Source: Saccharum officinarum (taxonomy: Eukaryota > Streptophyta > Magnoliopsida > Poales > Poaceae). Taken from it: a stretch of 64,000 nucleotides of DNA. How positions within the stretch are numbered: the stretch's first letter is position 1; each line of letters opens with the position of its first letter. A model generated the notes under the pieces. That model saw nothing but the letters and a program-made list of their open reading frames with translations. It did not search any database and was not told the origin of the DNA. A program made the translations under genes and the position numbers. The stretch lies in assembly GCA_020631735.1 (NCBI GenBank), contig CM036209.1:3199451-3263450 (forward strand). The letters are read 5' to 3'. Positions 37,492 to 49,820 of the stretch are shown piece after piece.

Positions 37492-37869
37492 ATAATTGTT
37501 GTACTTCTATTATGTTTTTCAGAACGGACATGTAGTTTTATGCTTATATCGAACTAACTCATATTAGTTAGTTATTGTACTGCTATTCTTATTCAGTTTT
37601 TAGAAAATGGACATGCAGTTTATTTTTATCCTTCTATAAGTCAGACCACTGATTTAGCTCATTAGTTAAGCTAGCTCCATAGCTGAAATGCATGCATTTT
37701 ATAATTATCTGAAGTGGCCCTGTTATATTGACATTCATTTTTATATTATTATACTGCAGCCTACCGATCTTGAATTTGTGGAAGTGAAAGAAAGAAATAT
37801 TATCGGTGATTTCGGTAAAGGATATTTGCATCTCAACTTTTTAGTGAAAGGGATCGATGTAAACATACA

Positions 37870-37969
37870 NNNNNNNNNNNNNNNNNNNNNNNNNNNNNNN
37901 NNNNNNNNNNNNNNNNNNNNNNNNNNNNNNNNNNNNNNNNNNNNNNNNNNNNNNNNNNNNNNNNNNNNN
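37870..37969. other. assembly gap (100 N)
   Basis: Exactly 100 N, the conventional filler for a gap of unknown size. It cuts exon B of DUF3615-like copy 3. Confidence 1.
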
Positions 37970-39426
37970 AAGTAGTGGCTAGAAGTCTACCAAATACTAG
38001 TACAGTGCAGGCTTTGTATTGACAAACAAAACATATTGAGTTGGGGAAGGGCTGGTGCCCGAACGTTCCTCCCCCGCGCATCAGATCCTGCACCAGCAAT
38101 GAAATCGTGTTGGGCCACCATGACCGATCTCACGCCAATGACCATGTGTCCGACCATCCGTGACTCGATCCCCATCCCAATTGTGCCCCGGTGTTAAGCC
38201 CGTCGCACTCCTTTCCCTGCCACGTCATGCTCCTCCCCAGCAGTTGTCATGCTCCTCCCAGCGCCATCCCGCCATGCTCTATCTCGGCCGCACCCCTTTC
38301 CCAGTCCTAACGTCTTATGTCCTCTGAATATCCGTCCGACCGTTGCAACATATATAGTATACTAATAAAATATACTTATATAGTCATTGCAACATCTAGA
38401 TGAAACATGCGTCTGAAACAGCTGAAACATTTGAAACATACATTTGCAACATATATCTAAAACAGATGAGACATGTGGACTATACACTTAAAATATACGT
38501 GTGTAGCCATTGCAACATCAAAATAAAACACATGAAACATACAGATAAAACGTGTGAAACATACGTCTGAAACACTTGAAACATATACTTGCAACATACG
38601 TATATTGTCATTGCAACATATACAACATACAGATAAAACACTTGAAAACAGCTTCTGAAAAACACCTGAAACAGAACATGGCGCCGCCGGCAGTCATGGT
38701 CAACATGAAGGGGAACTGCAGTAGCCAGCAAGCAACGCTCGGGTGCAGTGAAGAGGGAGGATGGCAGTAGGTAAGTGGCTGGGCGTGGTGAAGAACGCCG
38801 CGCTGGAGTAGTCATCGTGGACCACGCCGCGTCGGCTTAGAACTCGGCGGTGAGTGGTGAATGCGGTGTGGCGGAGACAGGAAAGTAGGCGACGCCTTTG
38901 GGCGCGGTGCAGCACGTGCGGTGGAGGACGCGGGCAGCGTGATCGCGGTGGAGCAAGCCGCAGCGATGCGGGCACGAAGAGTTGGTTCGAGAATGAATGG
39001 AAACAGTGGCGATTCGAGAAGGTGTGAGCGACGATTTTTTATTTTATTTTGTGGGATGGCAGTATTGCCTGTTGGCCGTTCGAGCATCGAGGCCCACCAA
39101 CGCGTGTCCAGACGAAACGGACACCCTACCCACAGCATTATCGATTAAGTTATTGACATGTGAACAGAAGAAACTATCTTTCTTGCATGCACGCATACCA
39201 TAAATTAAATTAAGACAGACTAGTCCTCTCATACGGAGTAAAATTGAAGGTCAAATTTGCTATTATACATTAATATTACACAACCATGGAGTGTATGATT
39301 CTGAGTACAGAAGAAAAAAAAAACGCATCGTATACTATGTCTTCCCTTCTAGAAAATCATGTCAATTCGTTACATTCTTCTTTGCATGCACGTAAACTAA
39401 TACTTCTCACAGAACTGAGTAACTAG
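37970..39426. other. unique end of the flipped contig: 3' flank of copy 3 with an array-bearing insertion
   Basis: 37970-38045 and 39150-39426 match the 3' flank of copies 2 and 2b (in minus orientation). Between them, about 38046-39148, sits an element with a GCAACAT/GAAACA array (38340-38680) and GC-rich sides, in place of the Tourist MITE found at that site in the other copies. GC-rich ORFs here have no domain. This end has no counterpart in the left contig. Confidence 0.6.
38340..38680. repeat. degenerate GCAACAT / GAAACAT array
   Basis: Same word family as at 9126-9525 (TGAAACATACGTCTGAAACA, TTGCAACATACGTATA). Fourth locus of this array type in the window. Confidence 0.6.
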
Positions 39427-42400
39427 CTAAATAAACTCCCAATCGCGCTCTTCATCATCACTTTCCTCCGGATAAATAAAATACCTGTGCCCAGTTAAGA
39501 AGCTACCACAATTAGGATGTATAAGATCTTTTGCCCGAAATAGACACCCTTTACAGTGAGCTTAAAAAGAAAGCCAAGTGCGTTAGTGAATGGTCAAACA
39601 CAAATGAAAAAAGAAAAAAGAAATATGAAAAATCACCTATAAAGTTAGAGCACAGTGTACTAATAACATAAAAATCGAAGGAAATGTGAAGATACCTTGG
39701 TCATTCTTTTTTGATGGACTGAAGTCATCATCCCCCAAAGGCATGCAGAGATAAACATCTTTCTCATCTCTCAGATTATGATGCACTTCAGCAAAAAAAA
39801 CATTGTATGTTTACCATCGATCCCTTTCACTAAAAAGTTGAGATGCAAATATCCTTTACCGAAATCACCGATAATATTTCTTTCTTTCACTTCCACAAAT
39901 TCAAGATCGGTAGGCTGCAGTATAATATATAAAAATGAATGTCAATATAACAGGGCCACTTCAGATAATTATAAAATGCATGCATTTCAGCTATGGAGCT
40001 AGCTTAACTAATGAGCTAAATCAGTGGTCTGACTTATAGAAGGATAAAAATAAACTGCATGTCCATTTTCTAAAAACTGAATAAGAATAGCAGTACAATA
40101 ACTAACTAATATGAGTTAGTTTCGATAAGCATAAAACTACATGTCCGTTCTGAAAAACATAATAGAAGTACAACAATTATCCCCATGTTCGGCTGAGCTT
40201 ATCAGCACGGCTTATCAGCCGTGGAACAGTATTTTTCTCTCACAGCAAATCAGCCACAGCCGGCTTATAAGCCAAAAAACAGCCTGCCGAACAGGCCATT
40301 GCTATGGTCGATGAAGAATAACCAGAACACTACAGTGGAACTAACCAGTAAACTACTACATGCCCATCTTATCTTACTATTACTAATTAGACCTCCAACG
40401 GAGGCACCACGTTAATTTTCACCAGACACGCTAAGAAAAAAGATAAATCCTAGAAATTCTCACAATAATCAGAAACATCTAGCCTTTGATTTGGTAGACT
40501 CTAAGCATCATCAGTAATAATAGTCATTGGATCTATTGTAATATATTAAGAAAATTACCCACCACTGCCATTATGAAAAAAACATAAAGTAAACCCCTAA
40601 TTTTACATGTAAATTACCCATCTTTGCCATTACAAAATATAATTTAAAATAACCCCCTATATTTGTATATAAATTACCCACATATGTCATTATAAAAATA
40701 ATTCAAAATAACCCCATAAATTTGTATCTAAATTACCCACATTGGCTATTATAAAATATAATATAAAATAAACCCCAAGCATTGCGTCTAAATTAACCAG
40801 CTTGGTCATTATGAATGATAATTTAAAATAATCCTCTGACTTATGAAAAATGAAAAAATATTCACTTAACAAACCACGTAGCAATAACACTTTATATTAA
40901 TACTCCATGATAATAAATTTTATAAGTTATTATTTTAAATAAGTGTATATGCCTTTACTAAAATATTATGTCATATCAATGTTATTAATTAAATTTTATG
41001 CACTCTATAATGTATAAATAGTACTACACATATATTCCTATAATATAACAAATTCAACATGTTTATAGTCGGGATGCAAGCTGTGTTTCAATTTACGTGG
41101 AAAACAATACTACTAACCTAGACTATTTTTAATTTAAAATAATCCTTTAATTAAAATCTAAATCAGCAAAAATTACAGGCTCAAAAAATTATAAACTACC
41201 ATTATGAATGATAATAAAATTATAGAATTATATAATTATAAATCCACAAAACTAGATAATGAAAAAAATAATAAAAGTTTGCATTTAACATATTCATACA
41301 ATGTCGTGTGAAATAAATAAGTGATAATATACAATATAAAAAATAAAAAAAAAAAAATAAAAAATCTAACAATAAAAAAAGTATAAATATAAAAAAGATA
41401 AATAAAATCATAAAAATAAAAAATATTATATATATAATATCAATAAAATAATAATATACAATATAACGCATATCCACCATGTATATCAAATAAACATGTA
41501 TATATGAATAATAAGTATTTATTTTAATAGAATGAAAATAAAAAATGATCTTAAAAACACAGCAATAACACTTTATGTTAATACTCCATGATAATAAATT
41601 TTTATAAGTTATTATGTTAAATAAGTGTATACGTCTTTACTAAAATATTATGCCATATCAATCTTATTAATTAAAATTTATGCACTCTATAATATATATA
41701 AATAGTATTACACATATATTCGTGCGATATATAACAAATTCAACAGGTTTAGTGTCGGTATGCAAGCCGAGTTTCAATTTATATAGAAAACAATACTACT
41801 AGGACCTAGACTCTTTTTAATATAAAAATAATTTTTGTATATAAAATAAAGAATACTAGAATTTCTAATTAACATGTGAAAAAACAACAACTTAAAAGAA
41901 AAGATAAACTTTAATTTGTGAAGAAAAGAAAAGATAATTTACTAGAAAAAGAAAGAGGTCCAATACTAGAAATTCTAATGTTAACCTCTTTAGACTCTCA
42001 ACTTGTTAGAAATCACGATAGATCCTAGAAATTTTCATGAAAATTAGAAATTTTTACCATCAATTAGGTAACTTAATCACGTTGATACTAACAATAGCTA
42101 CTGGATCTATTCTATTTTCTAAATAATTATCCACTTTCACTATTATGTAAAACAATATAAACTAACTTATGACTATAATTTATATTACCCACATATATCG
42201 TTAAGAAACATGATATAAAGTAGACCTAAATTTAAATTTAGCTAACATTTTCTTATTATGATTGATTACATAACTCAACTTTTATCTTATTATTAGAAAA
42301 ATTAAATACCCCCTCAAATCTACATCTAAACTATCAACATTTCTGATTACAACAAATTTCTTTAGATAACAAGAGCATATATATGTTTCTACGCTACACA

Positions 42401-43705
42401 ACCTCTGTCAATTAATATACTAAGATTTAATTAAAGATAATATAAGCATCGTGCATGAGCAATAAAATACATATGTTATGTTTCATCACATAAAAACTCA
42501 TATACTAATGATACTAACAAAATATTTAAACCATATTAATAACCATAACATATAATTTATATAGATTGTTACTTTAGATATATTTATGTATTTTAACTAA
42601 AATATATAATATGTTTATATTGATAGTACAATCATAACTGTAAATATAATTCCTTGATAGGAAAATTCAACCATCTTGAACAATGTGGGAAACAAAAAGT
42701 CGAGCATTATAAGATTTGAGTATTAAAATTCTTTAGAGTAAAAGTGAAGCATTATAAGGTTTAAGTATTAAAATTCTCTTGAGGTTAGCACTAAATCTCA
42801 CTTCAAGGTCTATGACTTATCTTAAATGATATGTTACAAGTTTCAATTATGGCTTATGCTATTGAAGTACTTAAGAATATACTCTATGACCTAAAATCCT
42901 AATTTTCAAAAAGTGCAAAAAAGAGAGTTAATGAAAGATACAACAAGGACGACAGTTTCAACTTAACTCGAGAAGAGAGAGAATCCATAGCATTCAATAA
43001 GAATAAAATTTGAAAAATAAAAAATTTAGATTCATGACTTCAGAATATATATGATGCAACAAGAGCCACTATGATTAATGGTAAGGTTTCAAAGTAATTG
43101 CATATTTAAAATATATAGAGGTTTCATGAAAAGAAAGAAAGTTTCTTGAAAAAATATTAATAAGTTTATGATAACTAGATGTTATGATTACTAGATGTAG
43201 ACTACAAAGTATCTATTTTGTCTATTATGTTAGAAAATAAACAAAGAAAAACTTATGATTTAGTAAAAGTAATTTTTTATTAGTTAGATGTACTCTCTCC
43301 GTTCCAAAGTATTAAACAGTACATAATACATATATCTCCTAAAATTCTAACCTGTGCGAGAGCATGAGTTGATGGACTACTTCTTGAAATCAAAATGGAA
43401 GTAGCAATATGCCAATACTAAATGACACCTTAGTGTAGCAATAGAAGAATAACCAGAACACTAATTATTGATTGATATGGGTGTGACCTGCATGTTATTT
43501 TGCTTGGTATAGACTTCCAATGCTATCACCGAGCTCTTCCTATCATGCTCTTGTCTTTGCTCCTCACTAAGCTTAATCGAAGAAAAAGGGAAGTAGCTGT
43601 AATCATGACCGAGAGCCTCAACACAAGCGTCATGAAGATCATGGACAGTAAATTCTGATTCCCTAGGGGTGGGGGTCATTCCAACTCTCCATCCTTATGT
43701 CAAGA
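39427..43705 (-). CDS. DUF3615-like gene, copy 3, complete version on the flipped contig
   Basis: Minus-strand exons are 43488-43705 (A), 39696-39914 (B) and 39427-39560 (C), with GT/AG borders. Exon C is open and reads ...C-x2-C...HPNCGSFLTGH... with an acidic YPEESDDEERDWEF end before TAG, the best-preserved C-terminus of the family here. Exon B has eight A in a run (plus strand, 39793-39800) where copies 2 and 2b have six. This breaks the frame by two bases and may be a homopolymer error. It is a member of the DUF3615 family, function unknown. The C-x2-C plus C and H residues could bind a metal, which is inference. It is very likely the same locus as 33910-37869. Confidence 0.55.
40553..40834 (-). 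repeat. mirror copy of the 60-bp tandem repeat
   Basis: Counterpart of 36837-37118. The open frame at 40690-40890 is the repeat translated. Confidence 0.75.
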
Positions 43706-44839
43706 CTGCATGAGAAAAAAATATAAAAATGAAATAACTATCAGTTTAAGCGCAGTAGCACCAAAAAATGTAAAATGGGATGATTGATGATTGCATATAT
43801 AATATAATAATATATAGGTTTCCTGTCCAACTACAGTGTGAAGCAACGGAATTGTAGTGATTAGAAGATGCTGCTATGTTTGATGCTATTGTTTTTTTTT
43901 CAAATGTTTAATGCTATTGTTGCAGGCCAAGGAGTAATGGGGCCCTGCCATTCCACGTAGAACCTTAAATTAAAGCCTTGAAACTCAGTCCGACGTGGAT
44001 GGTACGGTTTAATTTGCCAGCTCCCTCAATTGGAGAGTTCAACCTCAGTTCGAGTACAATACAAACTAACTCATATTGGTGCAAATCGAGAGATCGCTGT
44101 AGTGATGCAACCTATAGCTAATAAAGAAACATCTAATAACGAATTTAAGCCCTGCAGATCTGATGTACATCCTTTGTTTTCCTAGAAATTAAGAAATTAG
44201 TCGACATCAAGGATATATATAGAGAGAGCAATTAGTGAAAGTCTAGTTATTGTATTAATAAATTCGATTGGGTATGCGACGACAACAATTAAGTTAGGTC
44301 ATACATCATGAACAACTGAACAAGCATGACAACAATTTCGTCTAACGTAATACTCCCTCAATTCCAAACTATAAAACTTTTAGATATCTATAGTTTTTAT
44401 TATGTATGTGCTATTAATTTGCCCATATGTTAGGCATGGGCGGACCCAGGGCCCGGCGACCCTGGGCGCTTGCCCGGGCTCTCCTCGCTGACACACGTGA
44501 GGAAGTAGTGAGGTCGTGAGGGGCAGGGGCAGTGCACCACACCTCACCTGCACCGCGGGCCACAGTGCTGCCGGGGAGCCGTGGCCGGGAGAGCCATGGC
44601 CGGCGGATCCATGGCCGGCGGAGCAGCTGCAGGCACCGCTGGCGTCGTCCCTTGAAACGGTGGATTGAACTCCATTGCCGGTCGCAGCGGAGGGAGCGCT
44701 CCATCGCTGCAAACCAGCTCGGGGCTTGGGAACATTTGGCAGACCAAACTGCCCTTCTCACATGCGACAAAAGAGACCAAGCAGGTCTGACGGAGACGGG
44801 ACCCACGAGGCCACGACACTCAGCCAACGGCCACGATAA

Positions 44840-46073
44840 GGTTATTCGCACTCATCATCCTCTATATTCATCCTCTAAAAGGAATATTTCGTCTGGTCAT
44901 CAAGATTCTCTCCTCTATATCACCTTCTCCCGCACTCATTCATCCTCTATATCTCATACTCTATACTAACTCTTAACAGCGGCCCCACTTATCATTCTCT
45001 ATAAATTTTATCTAAATACTCCCTCCATGTTGGTAAAAGAAGTCGTTTTGGACAAGGTTTAAGTCAAACATTGAGAATATAAATCATGAATAACTTTTAA
45101 GTTGTTGAGTTTGGAAATGTGAAAACAATATGAATAGATTTGTCTTGAAATATACTTTCATAAAAGTATACATATATCACTTTTGAATAAATATTTTTAT
45201 AGAAAAATGAAGTCAAAGTTATGCTTTGGAGACCGTGTCATTGTCTAAAACGACTTCTTTTACCAACATGGAGGGAGTATATACATTTGATATCTTGTTT
45301 TGAAAGATTTATTGAAACGAATTTAATGGTGCAATCGAAATTTAGTTTAGTGTTTTGGTTTGTGAGTTATAACATTTTTTAGGCAGTTAAAAAGTAGGGT
45401 CCGGCACTTATTCCTCTCGTTGTGTGTGCTCTGTCTGCATACGCTGCGTGTGGTGCATGTCACTGCTACATGGGTCACACGCATTTAGCGCAGGTCCTGA
45501 GCTCCCGCTAAGTATGGCGGATGAACGACCATACGCTACTATAGCGTAGGCGGTGCAGTATGACGCTGCAGCAGTTCTGTCCGTCAAATTCCTTTCCGGA
45601 AGCTTTCCAGTACGTGAGTGCAGCTAGTCTAAGACTGCCCGTAGTGGGTACTCTAAAACGATACTCTAAAGCTTTAGAGTATGAATATAGAGTAAAAACT
45701 GCTGCACTGGATACTCTAAAACGATACTCTATCCTTTCTCTCACTCTATATTTAGAGTAGTACTGTGCTTACTCTATACTCTATAGTGACGGACCCCACT
45801 AGCTAAACAAAGGAAAAATGCTATAACTCACAAACCAAAAATCCAAATTAAATTTTGATTTCACCATTAAATTCGTCTCAATAAATCCTTCAAAACTAGA
45901 TGACACATGGATATATTTAGATAAAGTGACAAGTGGGTCCCATAGTAGATATAGTGGATAGAGGATGATATAGAGGATGGATGGGTGCGGCAGAATTGAG
46001 TATAGAGGAGAGAATCTTGCTGACTAGGACGTATAGAAGATGAATATAGAGGTCCATGAGTGCGGATAGCCTA
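44840..46073. mobile_element. mirror copy of the fold-back element
   Basis: Counterpart of 31537-32770, including the nested Stowaway MITE. Confidence 0.7.
45019..45277. mobile_element. mirror copy of the nested Stowaway MITE
   Basis: Counterpart of 32333-32591, the same 259 bp length, TA on both sides. Confidence 0.9.
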
Positions 46074-46613
46074 AGCCTGGTGGTCGCAAGGGCATGTGTG
46101 GCTGCTTTTTCGGCAGGCCAACATGCAAGCCAGAGCGCGGCCCCTTCCGCTGACTCCGTCTCCGGGTCTGTCTAGATTCTGTTTTGGGCCGTGCTTCATT
46201 GTACTCTATTTCCTTCTTTTAATGGACTGACTATTTTATAATTTACAGTATCTATACTACTCGTACTGCTGTTTCTAAAAAAGCGTAAACATTTAGCCAC
46301 GGGCATCCGTCCCTTCGGACGCGGCTCTTAGCCCTGCCTCCTGCGCACCGGATCAACCTCTCGAAAAAAAGAAAGAAAAATTCTCCACTCTGCTCATATG
46401 CCCGTCGCGGTGTGTTCCGGGTTGCTCGTCCATCCACCACGTTGCGCCTCCTTCCCCCCACTGCGCCCCGTCCCCCGTTGCAACTTCGTGCCGTGCCCTT
46501 CCCCCACCACGACGCACCCCCATCACCGGCTGCGTCGCACCCCATCCCCTGCGAGCGGATGGCGCTGGAAGACTGCAGTCCAGCGAGCAGCGGCGTTGGA
46601 GTAGCAACAATGG

Positions 46614-46741
46614 AGCTGTTCGGCTGTGCTGATAAGCCGGCTGAAAAACACTGTTGACTGATTTGTTGTGAGAGAAAAATACTGTTTCGGCTGAAAAAAC
46701 AAGCTGAAAAAGACGGATTATAAGCCGAATGAACAGGGCCA
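46614..46741. mobile_element. mirror copy of the short palindromic MITE
   Basis: Counterpart of 30868-30995 (GTTCGGCTGTGCTGATAAGC at the left end). Confidence 0.6.
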
Positions 46742-47480
46742 ATAGGGCTGCGCCGATGGGCGCGAGCCTAGGAACGAGCGAGCATTGGAGAATCGCAGGA
46801 GGGCCGCGTCCTGCTGCACCGGTGAGCTCCATGCGCCGCTTCCGACTTCCACGTTGGCGTCAAGTTCTGCAACGACGAGCGTCCATTCGTCCAAGTAGCA
46901 AGGTGACATTGTGCTGAAAACGCATGTTGCAAGCGTATGTTTCAACTGTTTCAGATGTTTCAGAGGTATGTTGCAAGAGTTTCATGCGGATGTTGCAAAA
47001 GTAGATTGAAATATTATTGCAAAAGTAGATCGGGATGTTATATATGTTCCAATGGTTATACATGTATGTTGGAAGCTTTTATTTCCAATGTTTCATCTAT
47101 TTTTCCTGGACGTGTGTTGCAAGTGTGTTTATTTAAAGGTTACATATGTTTCACACATATGTTGCAAGTGTTTTATTTATATGTTACGTATGTTTTACAA
47201 TGGTTTGCAAGTGTTTTTCATGTGGTTTTTGTAAGTGTTTCAGATACATGTTTCAAGTGTTTCATCTGCCTTTAGACACATGTTGTAAGTGTTGCATCTG
47301 TAAGTTTTAAAAGTAGATCGGGTGTTGCATCTCCCCCTTGTTTTCTGCTGCCTCGCCTCGTTGTCTCCTCCTCCTCCCGGTGCCGGTTGGGCATCCGCCA
47401 CCCCCCCTCTTCTCGATGCTAGTCACATTCGGAGTGGGCAGGCCCTACGTCCGGACGTCCGGACACTAGCAAGCTAAAAA
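46742..47480. mobile_element. mirror copy of the right array-bearing transposon
   Basis: Counterpart of 30125-30867, with the array at about 46918-47320 and the terminus GTCCGGACGTCCGGACACTA near 47449-47468. Confidence 0.5.
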
Positions 47481-49004
47481 AAACAGAAAAAAATGTTTGC
47501 TAGATACGTCGTCATACTCCTGTATGTTTTCGTAATAAAATTGAGTTGTGACTCTAGACTCTATAAATGCTTGGGGGTGGGTGCTCAACTTTGGTTAGCA
47601 ACAACTCGAGAGGATTAAAACGAGATCGAAGAGAATTTTGAATTTGTACAAAATCAAATCCTCTTTAATCCCTCCAATCCTCTCGAATTGGAAATTAACC
47701 AAATAAATCCTGAATGGTGCGGAGCTGATTATTCGATTAGCCATGACATCTTTATAGAAGTAGAACCATCATATTTCTAGTTAGGTCGTCTTCAAGTGGC
47801 AAATACCTAACATTTTTTTGATCTATCCACGTATTTGGCCATTAATTTTTCCAGTTTTGCTGCTACAGATTAAACTATACGCCCCGTTCTATGTATTGAC
47901 ATTTTTGTCCTTCGAAGCACAACATAAAAGAGAAAACCACATTTTTTGTAATCAGGGTCCAACGCATCGCTATCATTGATATTTGTGGCACAATCCGTCT
48001 TTGCATCCTAGCATAACAAATTTATTTGACCTAAGAAAATTCACTGATGCTCATTTTCATAGTGTGATTACATTATCTTTGGAGTTATGACTACATCCAA
48101 AATATGGTGTTTTCACACATATTATTGTGTATATATTTTCCCACTAACTTCTTCTAAGATACTCGAAATGTAAGTAGTAAAACTTATGTATCTAGGAATG
48201 TCAAAACGTCTTATAACGAAATAAGTATATATTTAATAAAATCCTTCAAATGTAAGATACTTACGACATCGCTCCTCATACAAATTACAAAAGCATCCTA
48301 ATAAGTAAGATGCTAAGAGTGAAGATCGGTGATAATTGGAACTTGCGAGGAGATGAGTTATTCTTTGCATAAAGAAAAAGGAAAAGAAGTCACTTGTGAC
48401 GCGAGAGAAGACAAGGAGTCAAGAGTACAGCTGATTATACTGGGCGATCGATTATTAGGGCACCATCAATAGCAGCTAACACTTCTAGTGGTTCCAGTAT
48501 AAATAAAGTAATTCATATAGACTAGAAAATGTTGAGACTACTATTCACTCAATGTAAACTATCATTACTTTTGTTCAAAAAAAAAACTATCATTACTTAC
48601 GGTGTGTAAAGAAACTTTTTTTTCTTTCATCGTACCTCACCTTTATTTTCTCTCTTCTTTTTTTTAAGCATGGATCACCTTCTCTCTCCCCCAAGCTTAT
48701 ATAGTTTCTGTAAGCTACTATGACAAGTGTAAAACACTGACTTTTTTTTATCCGATCCTACATGACACTTAGGGCTATTAGTAAAAAAAAAGCAGCGGAG
48801 AAGCCCTTAGGAAGCTTCTGTCTGTTGCTACCGTTCAGGCTGGCCGTGGCACGTTCGTACGGCACCATGATTTATATATATAGTCATCAAAAACTGGGCC
48901 GCATCTTGCTTGTCATCATCGATCTCTCCTCACAACCCAATGATACCAAACCCCCAACCGCATTGTTTTTCTCTTTCGCATGCCAGCTCCGGCTCCATTT
49001 GTTT

Positions 49005-49820
49005 TAGGGACAGGCTAGGGTCCAAACGTCCAGACGAATCCGCGCGTCACGCCCCTATTGCATGCCCACGTCGCACACACCCACGCGTATCCTCAGGGGC
49101 TACCCGAGCCTGCTCCGTTTCACACGCCCGCATGCACGCAGGGACTACCCGCGCCCTCCTTCGCTTCTCGCGCGCATGCACATGTAGACCGGCCGCGCCT
49201 ACATCTGCTTCCCGCGCCAGCCCCGTGCGCTCCGACCCCCGCCTGTGGATGTGTGCTACAGACCCTGCCATCCTATCCAAGAGTATACGCTTGAAACATG
49301 AATGAAACACTTGCAACATGAAAACACTTGCTGCGACATACGACTGAAACATGTGAAACATTTGGAACATACTCTATATATGTGTGAAATATATGCAACA
49401 TCTAGATCAAAACACTTGCAACTTGCAACATGAAAACACTTGCTACAACATACGACTACAATAGCTAAAACATTTAGAACATTACTCTTACAACATAGTG
49501 TGAAACATATGCAACATCCAGATCAAAGACATACAACATACGTCTGAAACAGATGAAACATTTTGAACAAATGCTTGCAACATACCTCTGAAATACTTGC
49601 AACATTCGGATCTACTTTTGCAACATCCAAATAAAACACTTGCAACATACCTCTGAAACACAAGAAACATACGTTTGCAACATGCGCTTTTAACGTAACA
49701 TCTCCTTGTTGTTTAGGAGAATGGATGCTCGTCGGCCTGTTGAGTTCACAGGTGTAGAGCTTGCCGCTCCGGTGGAGAAGGGCGTGGCAGGTCCGGTGGT
49801 GAAGGCTTTGGTGGACTACC
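49005..49820. mobile_element. mirror copy of the left array-bearing transposon
   Basis: Counterpart of 27790-28605, with the array at about 49285-49700. Confidence 0.5.

Larger units (their letters stand above)
34128..37759 (+). other. AT-rich 3.6-kb intron of DUF3615-like copy 3
   Basis: There is no protein coding in this stretch. It holds a tandem array, a 295-bp direct repeat and a short MITE (listed separately). The corresponding intron of copy 2 is only 645 bp, so about 3 kb was gained here, probably by transposon insertion. Confidence 0.6.
19742..37869 (+). repeat. left arm of an 18-kb inverted repeat
   Basis: The whole segment is the reverse complement of 39804-57848. Paired positions sum to about 77590-77673, drifting through small indels. 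The arm ends exactly at the first 100-N gap, and its partner ends exactly at the second gap. See the findings for why an assembly cause is favoured. Confidence 0.9.
33910..37869 (+). pseudogene. DUF3615-like gene, copy 3, truncated by the gap
   Basis: Exon A is 33910-34127 (SEFTVHDLHDACVEALGHD, LSEEQRQEHDRKSS). Exon B starts at 37760 and runs into the N gap at 37870. The last exon exists only on the flipped contig (39427-39560). Exon A has one extra C in a CCCCC run near 33940 compared with copy 2, which shifts the frame upstream of SEFT. A start at ATG 33936 would avoid this. The 3.6-kb intron is very AT-rich and full of repeats. The gene is probably a single locus once the flipped contig is merged. 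Confidence 0.55.

Noticed and set aside
41220..41489. 89-aa hydrophobic ORF like a multi-pass membrane protein
   Set aside because: It is AT-rich low-complexity sequence in a poorly resolved part of the right arm; the left arm has no such frame.
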